Assembly (NCBI GenBank): GCA_945861605.1
Contig: CAMAVG010000024.1
Span: 1 to 11,330 of the forward strand
Source of the DNA: Rickettsia typhi
GTDB taxonomy: Bacteria > Pseudomonadota > Alphaproteobacteria > Rickettsiales > Deianiraeaceae
Reading direction: 5' to 3'
DNA: 11,330 nt
Below are positions 1 to 6,830 of this stretch, in pieces. Under the pieces are notes generated by a model, which did not search any database, was not told the DNA's origin, and saw only the letters and a program-made list of their open reading frames with translations. The position numbers and the translations under genes were made by a program. Position 1 is the stretch's first letter. Every line of letters begins with the position of its first letter.

Positions 1-15
1 TCTTCATTTAAAGAA

Positions 16-768
16 ATGTTAAGAAAAATTATCAAAATGCGCAGTGCCGCAATAACAGTTGTTGAATTCGCGATTGTCATGGCGGTTCTTGGGGCCTCAA
101 TCGTTGCAATTGTTGTGTTTCGATTCACAATGAACACTTCAACTGCCGCGTCGACGATTCAAAAAATGATGGATAAGACCCTTGCGTTTAAGGTTTTTGC
201 ATCTTCGTATAATTGTATACCGGGGGATTGCATTGACGCTGAATACAAGGTGAGAACAAACTTTAATATGAATGGGAATGGAAATGGTGTGATTAACATT
301 TACGGAAATATCATTGGCAAGAATGAAGTTGCATTTGTGGAGGAACACCTCATGAAGTCAAAACTTTTTCATAAAACGCTTTCATCGGGAAATCTTGATT
401 ATCAAAAAATCGATCTTAAAACCATTCTGCAGGAAGGAAGGGTTAAATCTTCGCACATTTCAATAGTCTCATCAGGCGGGCATTTCTACAACATTCTTGG
501 TGGTTTTTCGGAAAACAATTCGGTGAATCCTGATGCCATAAACTTCACGCCCGTAAATGCAAAAGTTCTTTCAATTATCGATGAAAAAGCCGATGATTCC
601 AAGGCTGATGCTGGGGAGATTCAATGCTATGCACAACAGTACACCGTTGAAAATGATGCGATAATGCTGCCGTCGCCCGAAATGAATTACGAAAAAGATT
701 GTGTGCTATCGTTTAATATGCGTGTTAATTCGCAAGGTTATACCTCCAGAAACGAATTCAACTCTTGA
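16..768 (+). CDS. type IV pilin-like / pseudopilin protein with prepilin N-terminus
   Basis: A 250-residue protein beginning with a short basic leader (residues 1-12) and a class III prepilin signal. The core ITVVEFAIVMAVLG (13-26) places Glu17 at the conserved +5 position and starts a hydrophobic helix to about residue 36. The globular part has the layout of a pilin group common in Alphaproteobacteria: YNCIPGDC near 65-72, a GNGNG-type loop near 87-91, an E-x(n)-EHL segment, then IDEKADDSKADAG near 189-201 and a late Cys. It would be processed by a prepilin peptidase and assembled into a type IV pilus or type II secretion pseudopilus, but no assembly genes lie in the window. The residue before the predicted cut is Ala12, not the usual Gly. 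The ATG at 37 (M8) is an alternative start giving a five-residue leader; neither start has a good Shine-Dalgarno. The 3' end overlaps the convergent mlaF-like gene by 31 nt. The family call is solid, the role is inferred. Confidence 0.8.
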   Translation: MLRKIIKMRSAAITVVEFAIVMAVLGASIVAIVVFRFTMNTSTAASTIQKMMDKTLAFKVFASSYNCIPGDCIDAEYKVRTNFNMNGNGNGVINIYGNIIGKNEVAFVEEHLMKSKLFHKTLSSGNLDYQKIDLKTILQEGRVKSSHISIVSSGGHFYNILGGFSENNSVNPDAINFTPVNAKVLSIIDEKADDSKADAGEIQCYAQQYTVENDAIMLPSPEMNYEKDCVLSFNMRVNSQGYTSRNEFNS

Positions 769-1442
769 TTTCCGGAATTTTCTAAATCTGAAGTATTTCC
801 AAGCCAGCAAATTTCACCTTTTTTGATGAAAAGTGTTTTATTTGAAATGGCTTTGACGACTTTCATATCGTGAACTACTGAGATTTTGATTGGCTTGTTT
901 CCATCGGGGTTTTGAAGTCCGTTAATTGTTTCGACGATTTTTGTCGAAGTTGAGGGGTCGAGTCCTGAAGTTGGCTCGTCGAGGAATAGAATATGGGGAT
1001 TTGTGATTATCGCCCTTGCAATTGCAACGCGTTTTTGCATTCCACCGGAGAGATCCTTCGGGTATAAATCCATGACATCGTGCGAAAGATTGACTAATTT
1101 CAACGCAATTTTGACATTTTTGCGAATTTTCTCCTCGCTTTCAATGTTTTTGATGAACTTGTAAAACGAAATATTTTGCCAAATTGTGTAGGAATCGAAA
1201 AGTGCGTTGAGCTGAAACGCGTAGCCGATTTCCGGCTGAATTTTTTCCTCACCGTTGAAAAATGAGATTTTGCCGGAGCTTTGCTTCAAAAGATTTGCAA
1301 CGATTCGCATCAAAGTTGATTTCCCGCAACCTGATTCCCCAATGATCGCGAGGGAATCTTGTGCTTTGAGTTCAAAAGAAATGTTTTTCAGGACGGGCTT
1401 TTTTACAAAAGATTTCGAGATATTTTCAACTATCAGTCGCAT
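738..1442 (-). CDS. mlaF: MlaF-like ABC transporter ATP-binding protein
   Basis: A 234-residue stand-alone ABC ATPase. It shows Walker A GESGCGKST (35-43), a Q-loop region FQLNALFDSYTIWQNISF (76-93) that resembles the MlaF/Mkl form (FQ-x-x-ALFDS-x-T), the signature LSGGMQKRVAIARA (131-144), Walker B ILFLDE (151-156), a D-loop GLDP (160-163) and the H-loop His191. The C-terminal ELNSFLEV also matches the MlaF pattern. By family it would power the MlaE permease with an MCE substrate-binding protein to move phospholipid between inner and outer membranes. No mlaE or mlaD lies in the window. The start ATG overlaps the purQ stop as TAATG, so the two genes are probably translationally coupled in a tatB-purQ-mlaF operon. 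The last 31 nt are antisense to the pilin gene. A different organic-solute ABC ATPase is the main alternative. Confidence 0.8.
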   Translation of the reverse strand: MRLIVENISKSFVKKPVLKNISFELKAQDSLAIIGESGCGKSTLMRIVANLLKQSSGKISFFNGEEKIQPEIGYAFQLNALFDSYTIWQNISFYKFIKNIESEEKIRKNVKIALKLVNLSHDVMDLYPKDLSGGMQKRVAIARAIITNPHILFLDEPTSGLDPSTSTKIVETINGLQNPDGNKPIKISVVHDMKVVKAISNKTLFIKKGEICWLGNTSDLENSGNQELNSFLEV

Positions 1443-2107
1443 TAGAAATTATTAATAAATGAGTGCAAAATTTCCATGCCGTTCACGCCTGAAACAAGAT
1501 CGCGTTCCGGGTGTGGCATCATTCCAAGGACATTCTTGTGTTTTCCGCCTAAAATTCCTGCAATGTTTGCGATTGAACCATTTGGGTTTTCAAGATATTC
1601 AAACGCGATGCGGTCTTCGTCCTGAAGTTTTTTGAGGGTGTTTTCATCGCAGAAAAAGCGACCATCCGCGTGGGCAATTTGAATTGTGAGGTTATCTGAA
1701 ACATTTTTTGTGAAAATTGAGGATTTGCTAACTGTTTTTAATTCAACTGTTTTGCAAATGAACGAAGATGATTCGTTGCGAAGGAGTGCTCCGTCGAGAA
1801 TTTTTGCCTCGGTAAGAATTTGAAAACCGTTGCAAACACCGATGATATATCCCCCTTTTTCCGCGAATGTTTTGACTTCGGAAAGGATTGAACTCATTGC
1901 TGCGATTGCACCGGAGCGAAGGTAATCGCCGTATGAAAATCCACCTGGAATGAAGCATAGATCAAGGTTTGAAGGAAGTGATTCCCTGTGCCATGTATAA
2001 GATGTTTGAAAGCCAAGAGTTTCAAGTGCGGCAAAGGCTTCTGCGTCGCAATTCGAGCCGGGGAAAACTAAAACCGTGGCTTTGAGGGATTTTCCTGATT
2101 TTTGCAT
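1442..2107 (-). CDS. purQ: phosphoribosylformylglycinamidine synthase subunit PurQ (glutaminase)
   Basis: A 221-residue class I glutamine amidotransferase of the short, stand-alone PurQ type. It releases ammonia from glutamine for PurL, which converts FGAR to FGAM in step four of purine synthesis in the cytoplasm; PurS normally joins the complex. Diagnostic stretches are VFPGSNCDAE (14-23), PGGFSYGDYLRSGAIAA (54-70), the nucleophile Cys92 in GVCNGFQIL, GALLRNES, and the His199/Glu201 pair in MMPHPER. The usual LRCG is LRSG here and the usual AHGEGNYF is AHADGRFF, so the sequence is somewhat diverged but the triad is intact. The start codon lies inside the tatB-like gene (40-nt overlap), so its ribosome site must be within that coding region. 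Neither purL nor purS is present in the window. Confidence 0.95.
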   Translation of the reverse strand: MQKSGKSLKATVLVFPGSNCDAEAFAALETLGFQTSYTWHRESLPSNLDLCFIPGGFSYGDYLRSGAIAAMSSILSEVKTFAEKGGYIIGVCNGFQILTEAKILDGALLRNESSSFICKTVELKTVSKSSIFTKNVSDNLTIQIAHADGRFFCDENTLKKLQDEDRIAFEYLENPNGSIANIAGILGGKHKNVLGMMPHPERDLVSGVNGMEILHSFINNF

Positions 2108-2301
2108 TGTTCAACATCAAAAAATTCAATTTTTTTTATTTTATCATCATCGTTAATGTGCTTAACTAAATTGTCAACCTCAGATTCCAAAGTTTTTTTC
2201 ACTTTGAAAAATGATTTTGCGTGCTCGCGAATTTCATTTGGTTTGAAAAATAGCATCGCAATTAATACGACGACCAAAATTTCGGAGATAGAAATGTTCA
2301 T
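2068..2301 (-). CDS. tatB: TatA/TatB-family translocase subunit, TatB-like
   Basis: A 77-residue protein with the TatA/B plan: a very short N-terminus, one membrane helix (about residues 4-20, ISEILVVVLIAMLFF), a Pro-containing hinge (KPNEI), an amphipathic basic helix (about 25-45) and a charged tail. The SE at positions 6-7 followed by a Leu/Val-rich helix is more like TatB than TatA. TatB forms the receptor with TatC for folded proteins carrying twin-arginine signals. The hinge is unusual: the Gly before the Pro is Lys, and the second conserved Pro is replaced by Arg in the IRE sequence. tatC is not in the window. The gene overlaps purQ by 40 nt and is the first gene of the leftward operon, preceded by a plausible promoter. 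A TatA assignment, or a diverged homologue with another job, remains possible. Confidence 0.7.
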   Translation of the reverse strand: MNISISEILVVVLIAMLFFKPNEIREHAKSFFKVKKTLESEVDNLVKHINDDDKIKKIEFFDVEQCKNQENPSKPRF

Positions 2302-2330
2302 TTTATTTAAAAATGTGTTTGCTCAAATCG

Positions 2331-2358
2331 ATAATATATTGTTATATTTATTTTGCAA
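2331..2358 (-). promoter_or_regulatory. candidate promoter of the tatB-purQ-mlaF operon
   Basis: On the minus strand a TTGCAA hexamer (2358-2353, four of six to TTGACA) is followed after 16 nt by TATTAT (2336-2331, five of six to TATAAT). Transcription would start about 20 nt before the ATG of the tatB-like gene. It was found by eye in AT-rich DNA, so a chance match is possible. Confidence 0.4.
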
Positions 2359-2389
2359 GGGTTTCGTTGAATTTGTGGCGATCTGTTCT

Positions 2390-2459
2390 ACTGTACTAAT
2401 ACGCTATAACAAAATGCGTGTTGAGTATTTTTGTATCACTGTACTAGTACGCTATAACA
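2390..2459. repeat. 22-bp direct repeat, two copies 48 bp apart
   Basis: ACTGTACTAATACGCTATAA followed by CA occurs at 2390-2411. At 2438-2459 it recurs with a single A-to-G change. The second copy contains the perfect 10-bp palindrome GTACTAGTAC (2441-2450); the first has GTACTAATAC, which breaks one symmetric pair. Flanking sequence is partly repeated too: GTTGA occurs before each copy, and TTTGTGGYGAT occurs before copy one and after copy two. The arrangement suggests duplication of a promoter/operator unit rather than coding sequence. Confidence 0.75.
2431..2458 (+). promoter_or_regulatory. candidate rightward promoter with palindrome in the spacer
   Basis: TTGTAT (2431-2436), a 16-nt spacer and TATAAC (2453-2458, five of six to TATAAT). 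The spacer is filled by GTACTAGTAC, a place where a dimeric repressor would block RNA polymerase. The first repeat copy has the same TATAAC (2405-2410) but a poorer upstream hexamer, CTGTTC (2383-2388). The nearest rightward gene starts at 2603, leaving a leader of about 140 nt, so the target is uncertain. Confidence 0.35.
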
Positions 2460-2602
2460 CTTTTGTGGTGATATTTTGATTTATATCCCAGTAAACCCTT
2501 ATTTCACCGTTGGAAGTTTGAGAAAATCCTTGCAAAATATTTTTTCTTTTTTATTGATTATGACAAAACAACACTTGAAACAACATTTTTTACCGCGAAT
2601 TT

Positions 2603-2947
2603 ATGACGATTAGACCCTCAAAACCATTCCTTTTATTTTTGGGAATTATTGCGTTTGCGTTTTTTATCTATGCGTTTTTTTGGAAATCGATAATTTTTGG
2701 CATTTTGGGATTATTCATTCTTTTCCACATTTTCTTAAGTTCATTTCGTAAAATCGTGTTTCAGGAACGCTCGGCGGTGTATCATGCAATTTTTACGCAA
2801 CGAAATATTCGCTATATCGGTTCGATAGACTGCACAGGTTTTGGAATTTTGAATGTGGTGAAAATCAATGGCGAGAGCTTTGCGGAGATTAAGCTTTATA
2901 ATGTTGAGAACTTCGATTCCATTAAAAAATTTGCTCAAGATTTTTAA
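2603..2947 (+). CDS. small membrane protein, two N-terminal helices, possible bPH-type domain
   Basis: I do not recognise a named family with certainty. The 114-residue protein has two adjacent hydrophobic segments (about 8-27 and 29-47) linked by a tight turn, so both ends probably lie in the cytoplasm. After Arg49-Lys50 comes a soluble domain of about 65 residues with alternating beta-like stretches. The layout of a helical hairpin followed by a small beta domain ending in an L/YNVENFDSIKKF helix resembles bacterial PH-domain membrane proteins, but the similarity is only in pattern. There is no Shine-Dalgarno before the ATG. The protein is followed after 56 nt by a likely promoter for the FNR gene, so it is probably a separate transcript. 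The frame is real by its membrane-then-soluble composition; its function is unknown. Confidence 0.6.
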   Translation: MTIRPSKPFLLFLGIIAFAFFIYAFFWKSIIFGILGLFILFHIFLSSFRKIVFQERSAVYHAIFTQRNIRYIGSIDCTGFGILNVVKINGESFAEIKLYNVENFDSIKKFAQDF

Positions 2948-2952
2948 ATTTC

Positions 2953-2981
2953 TTGACATTCAAACCGCGATTGCTTTTCAT
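2953..2981 (+). promoter_or_regulatory. candidate promoter for the fnr-recO-ftsY operon
   Basis: A perfect TTGACA (2953-2958) is followed after 17 nt by TTTCAT (2976-2981, four of six). It lies just after the stop of the membrane-protein gene and 45 nt before the reductase ATG at 3004. A GAGGA (2984-2988) is about 15 nt from the ATG, too far for an ideal ribosome site. The same TTTCTTGACA string occurs upstream of the popZ-like gene. Confidence 0.45.
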
Positions 2982-3003
2982 TTGAGGAATTTTTGGTAAA
3001 ATA

Positions 3004-4011
3004 ATGTACGATATTGCAATAATTGGAGCAGGACCCTCCGGACTATTCGCCGGTTTTCAAGCGGGAATGCTTGGCTTGAAGGCAGTGATAATTGACACTT
3101 TGAAACACGCGGGCGGGCAATGTTCGGCACTATATCCTGAAAAACCGATTTACGATATCCCAGCAATTCCCGCAATCAAAGCGGAAGATTTAACGCAGAA
3201 CCTCCTCAAGCAAATTGAAAAATTCAATCACGCGATGGAACTTGGGGCGTTTGTGGAATCTTTTGAGAAAAACGAGGAAACAGCTTCGTTCACGCTGAAT
3301 TTATTGCAAAATAAAGAGCGAAAACAAATTGTTGCAAAAACGATAATCATTGCAGTTGGAGGCGGATCCTTTGGACCAAACCGCCCTCCTCTTGAAAATA
3401 TTGAGGATTTTGAAGAACATTCCGTGTTTTACATGGTGAATAATAAAAATCAATTTGCTGGAAAAAATGTTGTAATTTCAGGCGGTGGGGATTCCGCCGT
3501 CGATTGGGCGATTTTACTTTCCCAAATTGCAAATGTTTCGATAGTCCACCGCAGAAATTCGTTTCGAGCACACGACTCCTCACTTCAAGAACTCAATGCC
3601 TTGATAGAATCAGGGAAGATAACGCTTCTTGCACCGTATAAAATGTCAAAATTGAACGGTAAAGGCGGAAAACTTGAAAGCGTGACGATTGAAAACATCG
3701 ACGATTCCTCGCAAATTGATATCAAAGCGGATTTCCTGCTGCCGTTTTTTGGTCTTGCGATGGAAATCGGTCCCGTGAAAAATTGGGGCTTGGAATTTGA
3801 AGAAAAGCATATAAAAGTTGAGCCTTCGACAATGAAAACGAACATTGACGGCATTTTTGCGATTGGAGACATCGCCACATACAAAGGCAAGTTGAAGCTG
3901 ATTTTATGTGGATTTTCCGAAGCCGCAACCGCGTGTTATTCTGCCAGAAGTCATATTTTCCCTGAAAAATCCTTCCATTTTGAATATTCAACGACCACTT
4001 TTAACAAGTAG
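3004..4011 (+). CDS. ferredoxin/flavodoxin-NADP+ reductase, thioredoxin-reductase-like type
   Basis: A 335-residue flavoprotein. The FAD-binding GAGPSG (8-13) is followed by AGGQCSALYPEKPIYDIP (about 37-54), a stretch typical of the TrxR-like ferredoxin-NADP reductases (the YumC / Chlorobium FNR group). The NAD(P)-binding motif is GGGDSAVDWA (160-169), with HRRNSFRAH shortly after for the NADPH phosphate. The second FAD motif is GDIA (288-291). The redox CxxC of true thioredoxin reductase is absent, and the C-terminal extension after about residue 300 (EAATACYSARSHIFP and beyond) is the FNR form. It would exchange electrons between NADPH and ferredoxin or flavodoxin in the cytoplasm, for example for Fe-S cluster or other biosynthetic enzymes. 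It heads a compact fnr-recO-ftsY block, with only 3 nt before recO in the same reading frame. Confidence 0.92.
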   Translation: MYDIAIIGAGPSGLFAGFQAGMLGLKAVIIDTLKHAGGQCSALYPEKPIYDIPAIPAIKAEDLTQNLLKQIEKFNHAMELGAFVESFEKNEETASFTLNLLQNKERKQIVAKTIIIAVGGGSFGPNRPPLENIEDFEEHSVFYMVNNKNQFAGKNVVISGGGDSAVDWAILLSQIANVSIVHRRNSFRAHDSSLQELNALIESGKITLLAPYKMSKLNGKGGKLESVTIENIDDSSQIDIKADFLLPFFGLAMEIGPVKNWGLEFEEKHIKVEPSTMKTNIDGIFAIGDIATYKGKLKLILCGFSEAATACYSARSHIFPEKSFHFEYSTTTFNK

Positions 4012-4014
4012 AAC

Positions 4015-4722
4015 TTGGAGATTATCAAAGATTGCGGCATCGTTTTGAAAATTCACGAGCACGGCAAGACATCGCAGGTTGTGACAGTATTTTCAAGGGA
4101 AAACGGCGTTATTTCGGGGTATCACAAAGGCGGTGGCGGTGCGAAGAAGAAATCCGTTTGCGTGACTGGAAATTTACTTGATTTCACTTGGAATGCGAGG
4201 GTTATTTCCCAACTTGGAACATTTGAGGCGGAGATTTCGCAGAACTTTTCAAGCGTGTTTTTGGAGGTTCGAAAATCGGCAATTATCAACTGCGTGTGCG
4301 AGATTCTCCTTTCCTGCCTTGAAAAAAATGACCCACACCCCGAGGTTTTCTCCATAGTTCTGGAGTTCTTTCAATCGTTAAAATCGACTGGCGAAAATGT
4401 TGAAATCCTGAAACAATATACCGTTTTTGAAACGAAACTTATGTCATTTCTTGGCTTTGGGTACAATTTCGAAAAATGTAACATTACGGGCGTTGGTTTG
4501 CCGGAATTCATTTCTCCAAAAACTGGTAATGCCGTAAATTGCGAGGTTGCAAAAGGGTTTGAGGGTCAGCTTTTTCCAATTCCAAAGTTCATGTTGAGTT
4601 CAGAGTTTGAAGTGAAAACGCATGATGTCAAAAAAATGTTGGATATCAACTTGCATTTTTTAAAACTGCATATAGATCTTCAATCACTGCCGGTGCGGGA
4701 ATTTACGATTAATTTATTTTGA
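4015..4722 (+). CDS. recO: DNA repair protein RecO
   Basis: A 235-residue RecO. It helps load RecA onto SSB-coated single-stranded DNA in the RecFOR pathway. The N-terminal OB-fold shows GIVLKIHEHGKTSQVVTVFS (8-27), then a KGGGGAKKK basic loop (about 39-47). The C-terminal half keeps the alphaproteobacterial arrangement Cys155-N-x-TG, FISPKTGNAV and Cys176, then LFPIPKFML, with no four-Cys zinc site. The start is TTG at 4015: the same-frame TAG of the reductase gene ends at 4011, so no upstream ATG is possible, and this start gives the expected short segment before GIVL. A weak TTG start with a 3-nt gap suggests translational coupling and low expression, normal for a repair factor. Confidence 0.9.
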   Translation: MEIIKDCGIVLKIHEHGKTSQVVTVFSRENGVISGYHKGGGGAKKKSVCVTGNLLDFTWNARVISQLGTFEAEISQNFSSVFLEVRKSAIINCVCEILLSCLEKNDPHPEVFSIVLEFFQSLKSTGENVEILKQYTVFETKLMSFLGFGYNFEKCNITGVGLPEFISPKTGNAVNCEVAKGFEGQLFPIPKFMLSSEFEVKTHDVKKMLDINLHFLKLHIDLQSLPVREFTINLF

Positions 4723-4728
4723 GAAAAT

Positions 4729-5562
4729 ATGGGTCTTTTGAAAAGCGTGAAATCGTTGTTTAAAAAAGAAATTGATGTTGAAAAAACTGCTTCCTTGAAG
4801 GATTTGCTTCTGACATACGATGTTTCGTACAACACCGCAACATTTTTGATTGATAAAGTAAAAAAAAGCAAAGAAATTGATTCTGACCTGCAAAAAGAGA
4901 TTTTTAAAATCCTAAAAGATGCACAAACGCCATTTGAATGCAACACGAAGCCGTTCGTAATTTTTATGTATGGAATTAATGGTTCTGGGAAAACGACGAC
5001 GATTCTCAAGCTTGCGAATATTTTGCAAAATCAAGGAAAAAAAGTGCTTGTGGCAGCGTGCGATACCTTCCGTTCTGCTGCTGCGGATCAACTTCAAACT
5101 GCACTTTTGGAAATTTCCTGCCCTGTAATTCGTGGCGATTCCGAAAAAACCGAGCCTGCCGCCCTTGCGTTCAATGCGTGTAAAAAAACGCTGGAGGAAA
5201 ACTTCGATGTTCTGATAATCGACACAGCAGGTCGCCTTCATACCAACACGAATCTTATGGCGGAACTTGCGAAGATTCACAAAATTACGCTGAAAAACCT
5301 GCCAAATTCCCAGCATTTAAACATTGCAATTATGGATGCAACAATTGGGCAGAATTCCATTTCGCAAATTGCAAAGTTTGATGAAATAATCCCAATTTCT
5401 GGCGTGATTATCACAAAATTGGATACTTCCGCCAAAGGGGGGTCGCTAATTTCCGTTATTCACGAAATGAAGAAAAAGGTTTATTTTACCTGCTTTGGCT
5501 CGAAAAAAGAGGACATAAAACCCTTTAACGCCGAGGACTTCGCACAGGAATTTTTGGAATAA
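4729..5562 (+). CDS. ftsY: signal recognition particle receptor FtsY (NG domain)
   Basis: A 277-residue SRP GTPase that docks SRP-ribosome complexes at the inner membrane. After an N-domain helical bundle (about 1-75) come G1 GINGSGKTT (82-90), DTFRSAAADQL (112-122), DTAGRL (165-170), TKLD (229-232) with KGGSL just after, and the FtsY-specific end GSKKEDIKPFNAEDF. That ending, and the lack of an M domain, separate it from Ffh. It has essentially no acidic A domain, as in other minimal FtsY proteins. Membrane contact would rest on the short basic N-terminal helix (GLLKSVKSLFKKE). DTFRSAAAD replaces the commoner DTFRAAAVE. It follows recO by 6 nt. The stop is 3 nt from the convergent metC stop, so there is no room for an intrinsic terminator. 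Confidence 0.95.
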   Translation: MGLLKSVKSLFKKEIDVEKTASLKDLLLTYDVSYNTATFLIDKVKKSKEIDSDLQKEIFKILKDAQTPFECNTKPFVIFMYGINGSGKTTTILKLANILQNQGKKVLVAACDTFRSAAADQLQTALLEISCPVIRGDSEKTEPAALAFNACKKTLEENFDVLIIDTAGRLHTNTNLMAELAKIHKITLKNLPNSQHLNIAIMDATIGQNSISQIAKFDEIIPISGVIITKLDTSAKGGSLISVIHEMKKKVYFTCFGSKKEDIKPFNAEDFAQEFLE

Positions 5563-5565
5563 TCT

Positions 5566-6777
5566 TCAATCCAGCAAATCAAGGGATTCCACCAAATCGG
5601 CGATCAAATCCGCTGAATCCTCAAGCCCAAGATAGGCTCTTATGCAGGTTTTTTCAGGGTTTATTGAATAATGTTCACGCATTTTTTCGATCCCTTCAGG
5701 AAATTGGATTACGAGCGATTCATACCCGCCCCACGAATATCCCATTGCGAAATTTTCCATTCTGTTGAAGAATTTGCTCATGGTTGTTTCAGAATATTGC
5801 TTCTTGAAAACGATGGAGAAAAGACTTGTGTAACCTGAAAATTGACCTGTTGTTTGCTCAAAACCGGGGCAAGTTTTTTGCGATGGATGGCGGATTTCCT
5901 CGATTGCTTTATGGCTTTTGATTACCTCAATGACTTCGTTGACGGTTTTTGTGTGAACTTCAAGGCGTGGTTTTAAAGTTCTAATTCCACGCAAAATGTT
6001 GTAGGCAACAATCCCAGTTGTGTTTGCACCGATTTCGCGGTATGAACTGAGGATTTCACTCGCAATTTTGGAATTAAAAACCACCGCACCAGCCATTGAA
6101 TCGGAATGTCCCGACATAAACTTCGTGCAAGCTTCGACGACAACATCAACGCCGAGTTCAAACGGTTGGCAGTGGTATGCCGTGAAGAAGGTGTTATCAA
6201 GAATTGTTGGAATTTTATGTTTTTTGGCGATTTCACAAATGCCTTTGATATCCTGAAGTTCGAATGTCAATGACGATGGCGATTCCATGTAAATGACGCT
6301 TGTGTTTGGTTGAATAAGGTTTTCAAGTTCGATTGGTGAAATTGTTGGGTTGTAAAATGTGCTTTCAACGCCGTATTTTTTCAGTGTTTTTGCGACGAAT
6401 GAGCGAGTTGGTCCGTAGGTTCCGTCTGAGATCAAAATGTGAGAGCCAGCCTTTGAAAATGCGTTGATCGCCGTTGTGCAGGCGGTGTATCCGCATGATG
6501 TCATTTTGCAGAAATCCGCGTTGTAGAGTGATGCAATCGCCCTTTCGCATTCGAAAACTGTCTGAGTTCCATTCCTTCCGTAAGTGTTTTGTTGGGGATT
6601 CAACTTGCTTTTGTTGTAATAAACTCTGTCGGCTTTTAAAAAATCCTCGTATGTTTCAAAAACGATGGTTGATGTTTGAAAAATACCGTTATTTACCGCA
6701 CCGTATTGCTTTTTTGTGTTGCGTTCAAGATGAATTGCTTTTGTGGAAAAGCCTTGTGTGGAATTGGTGTTTTTCAT
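5566..6777 (-). CDS. metC: cystathionine beta-lyase, PLP-dependent
   Basis: A 403-residue fold-type I PLP enzyme of the Cys/Met metabolism family. Features in order are the substrate/PLP segment YGRNGTQTVFECE (about 66-78), MTSCGYTA, LISDGTYGPTRSF, MESPSSLTFELQD, LDNTFFTAYH with the PLP-contacting Asp, the Schiff-base Lys219 in ACTKFMSGHSD, and GYSWGGYESL near the C-terminus. The GPTRSF, SPSSLTFE and GYSWGG(F/Y)ESL forms fit MetC better than cystathionine gamma-synthase. It would cleave cystathionine to homocysteine, pyruvate and ammonia in methionine synthesis, with desulfhydrase side activity possible. It is transcribed alone, divergently from popZ-like. No other methionine gene is in the window, so whether it works in a full pathway cannot be judged. 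Confidence 0.88.
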   Translation of the reverse strand: MKNTNSTQGFSTKAIHLERNTKKQYGAVNNGIFQTSTIVFETYEDFLKADRVYYNKSKLNPQQNTYGRNGTQTVFECERAIASLYNADFCKMTSCGYTACTTAINAFSKAGSHILISDGTYGPTRSFVAKTLKKYGVESTFYNPTISPIELENLIQPNTSVIYMESPSSLTFELQDIKGICEIAKKHKIPTILDNTFFTAYHCQPFELGVDVVVEACTKFMSGHSDSMAGAVVFNSKIASEILSSYREIGANTTGIVAYNILRGIRTLKPRLEVHTKTVNEVIEVIKSHKAIEEIRHPSQKTCPGFEQTTGQFSGYTSLFSIVFKKQYSETTMSKFFNRMENFAMGYSWGGYESLVIQFPEGIEKMREHYSINPEKTCIRAYLGLEDSADLIADLVESLDLLD

Positions 6778-6830
6778 AATCTTTAAATTAAAAGTTGTTA
6801 CGAATTGCTAAAAAACGCTTGTTTAATATA

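Larger units (their letters stand above)
2302..2602. other. gene-free divergent intergenic region
   Basis: About 300 nt separate the leftward tatB-like start from the rightward membrane-protein start, and I find no convincing gene here. It holds the leftward promoter candidate (2331-2358), a duplicated 22-bp element (2390-2411 and 2438-2459) with promoter-like sequence pointing right, and a pyrimidine-rich tract (about 2538-2555). A 45-codon open frame from a TTG at 2476 to 2613 overlaps the next gene's start, but nothing supports its translation. Confidence 0.6.

Noticed and set aside
2390..2459. A minimal CRISPR array or tandem-repeat array
   Set aside because: There are only two copies, a 26-nt interval with its own weak similarity, no third repeat and no cas genes nearby.
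2102..2479. 125-codon plus-strand open frame across the tatB-like gene and the repeat region
   Set aside because: Its first half is antisense to the tatB-like gene. The repeated peptide near its end (TVLIRYN / TVLVRYN) is explained by the 22-bp DNA repeat. No family resemblance.
2476..2613. 45-codon open frame from TTG to TAG, with an internal ATG at 2560 giving a 17-residue peptide ending FLPRIYDD
   Set aside because: There is no ribosome site, the start is weak or internal, it overlaps the next gene's ATG, and the peptide is too short to show a family signature.
3004..4011. Thioredoxin reductase as identity of the flavoprotein
   Set aside because: The CxxC redox pair between the two binding motifs is absent and the C-terminal extension is of the ferredoxin-NADP reductase type.
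5566..6777. Cystathionine gamma-synthase or O-acetylhomoserine sulfhydrylase
   Set aside because: The sequence around the PLP lysine and the GYSWGGYESL ending match cystathionine beta-lyase better, though family members are hard to separate by eye.
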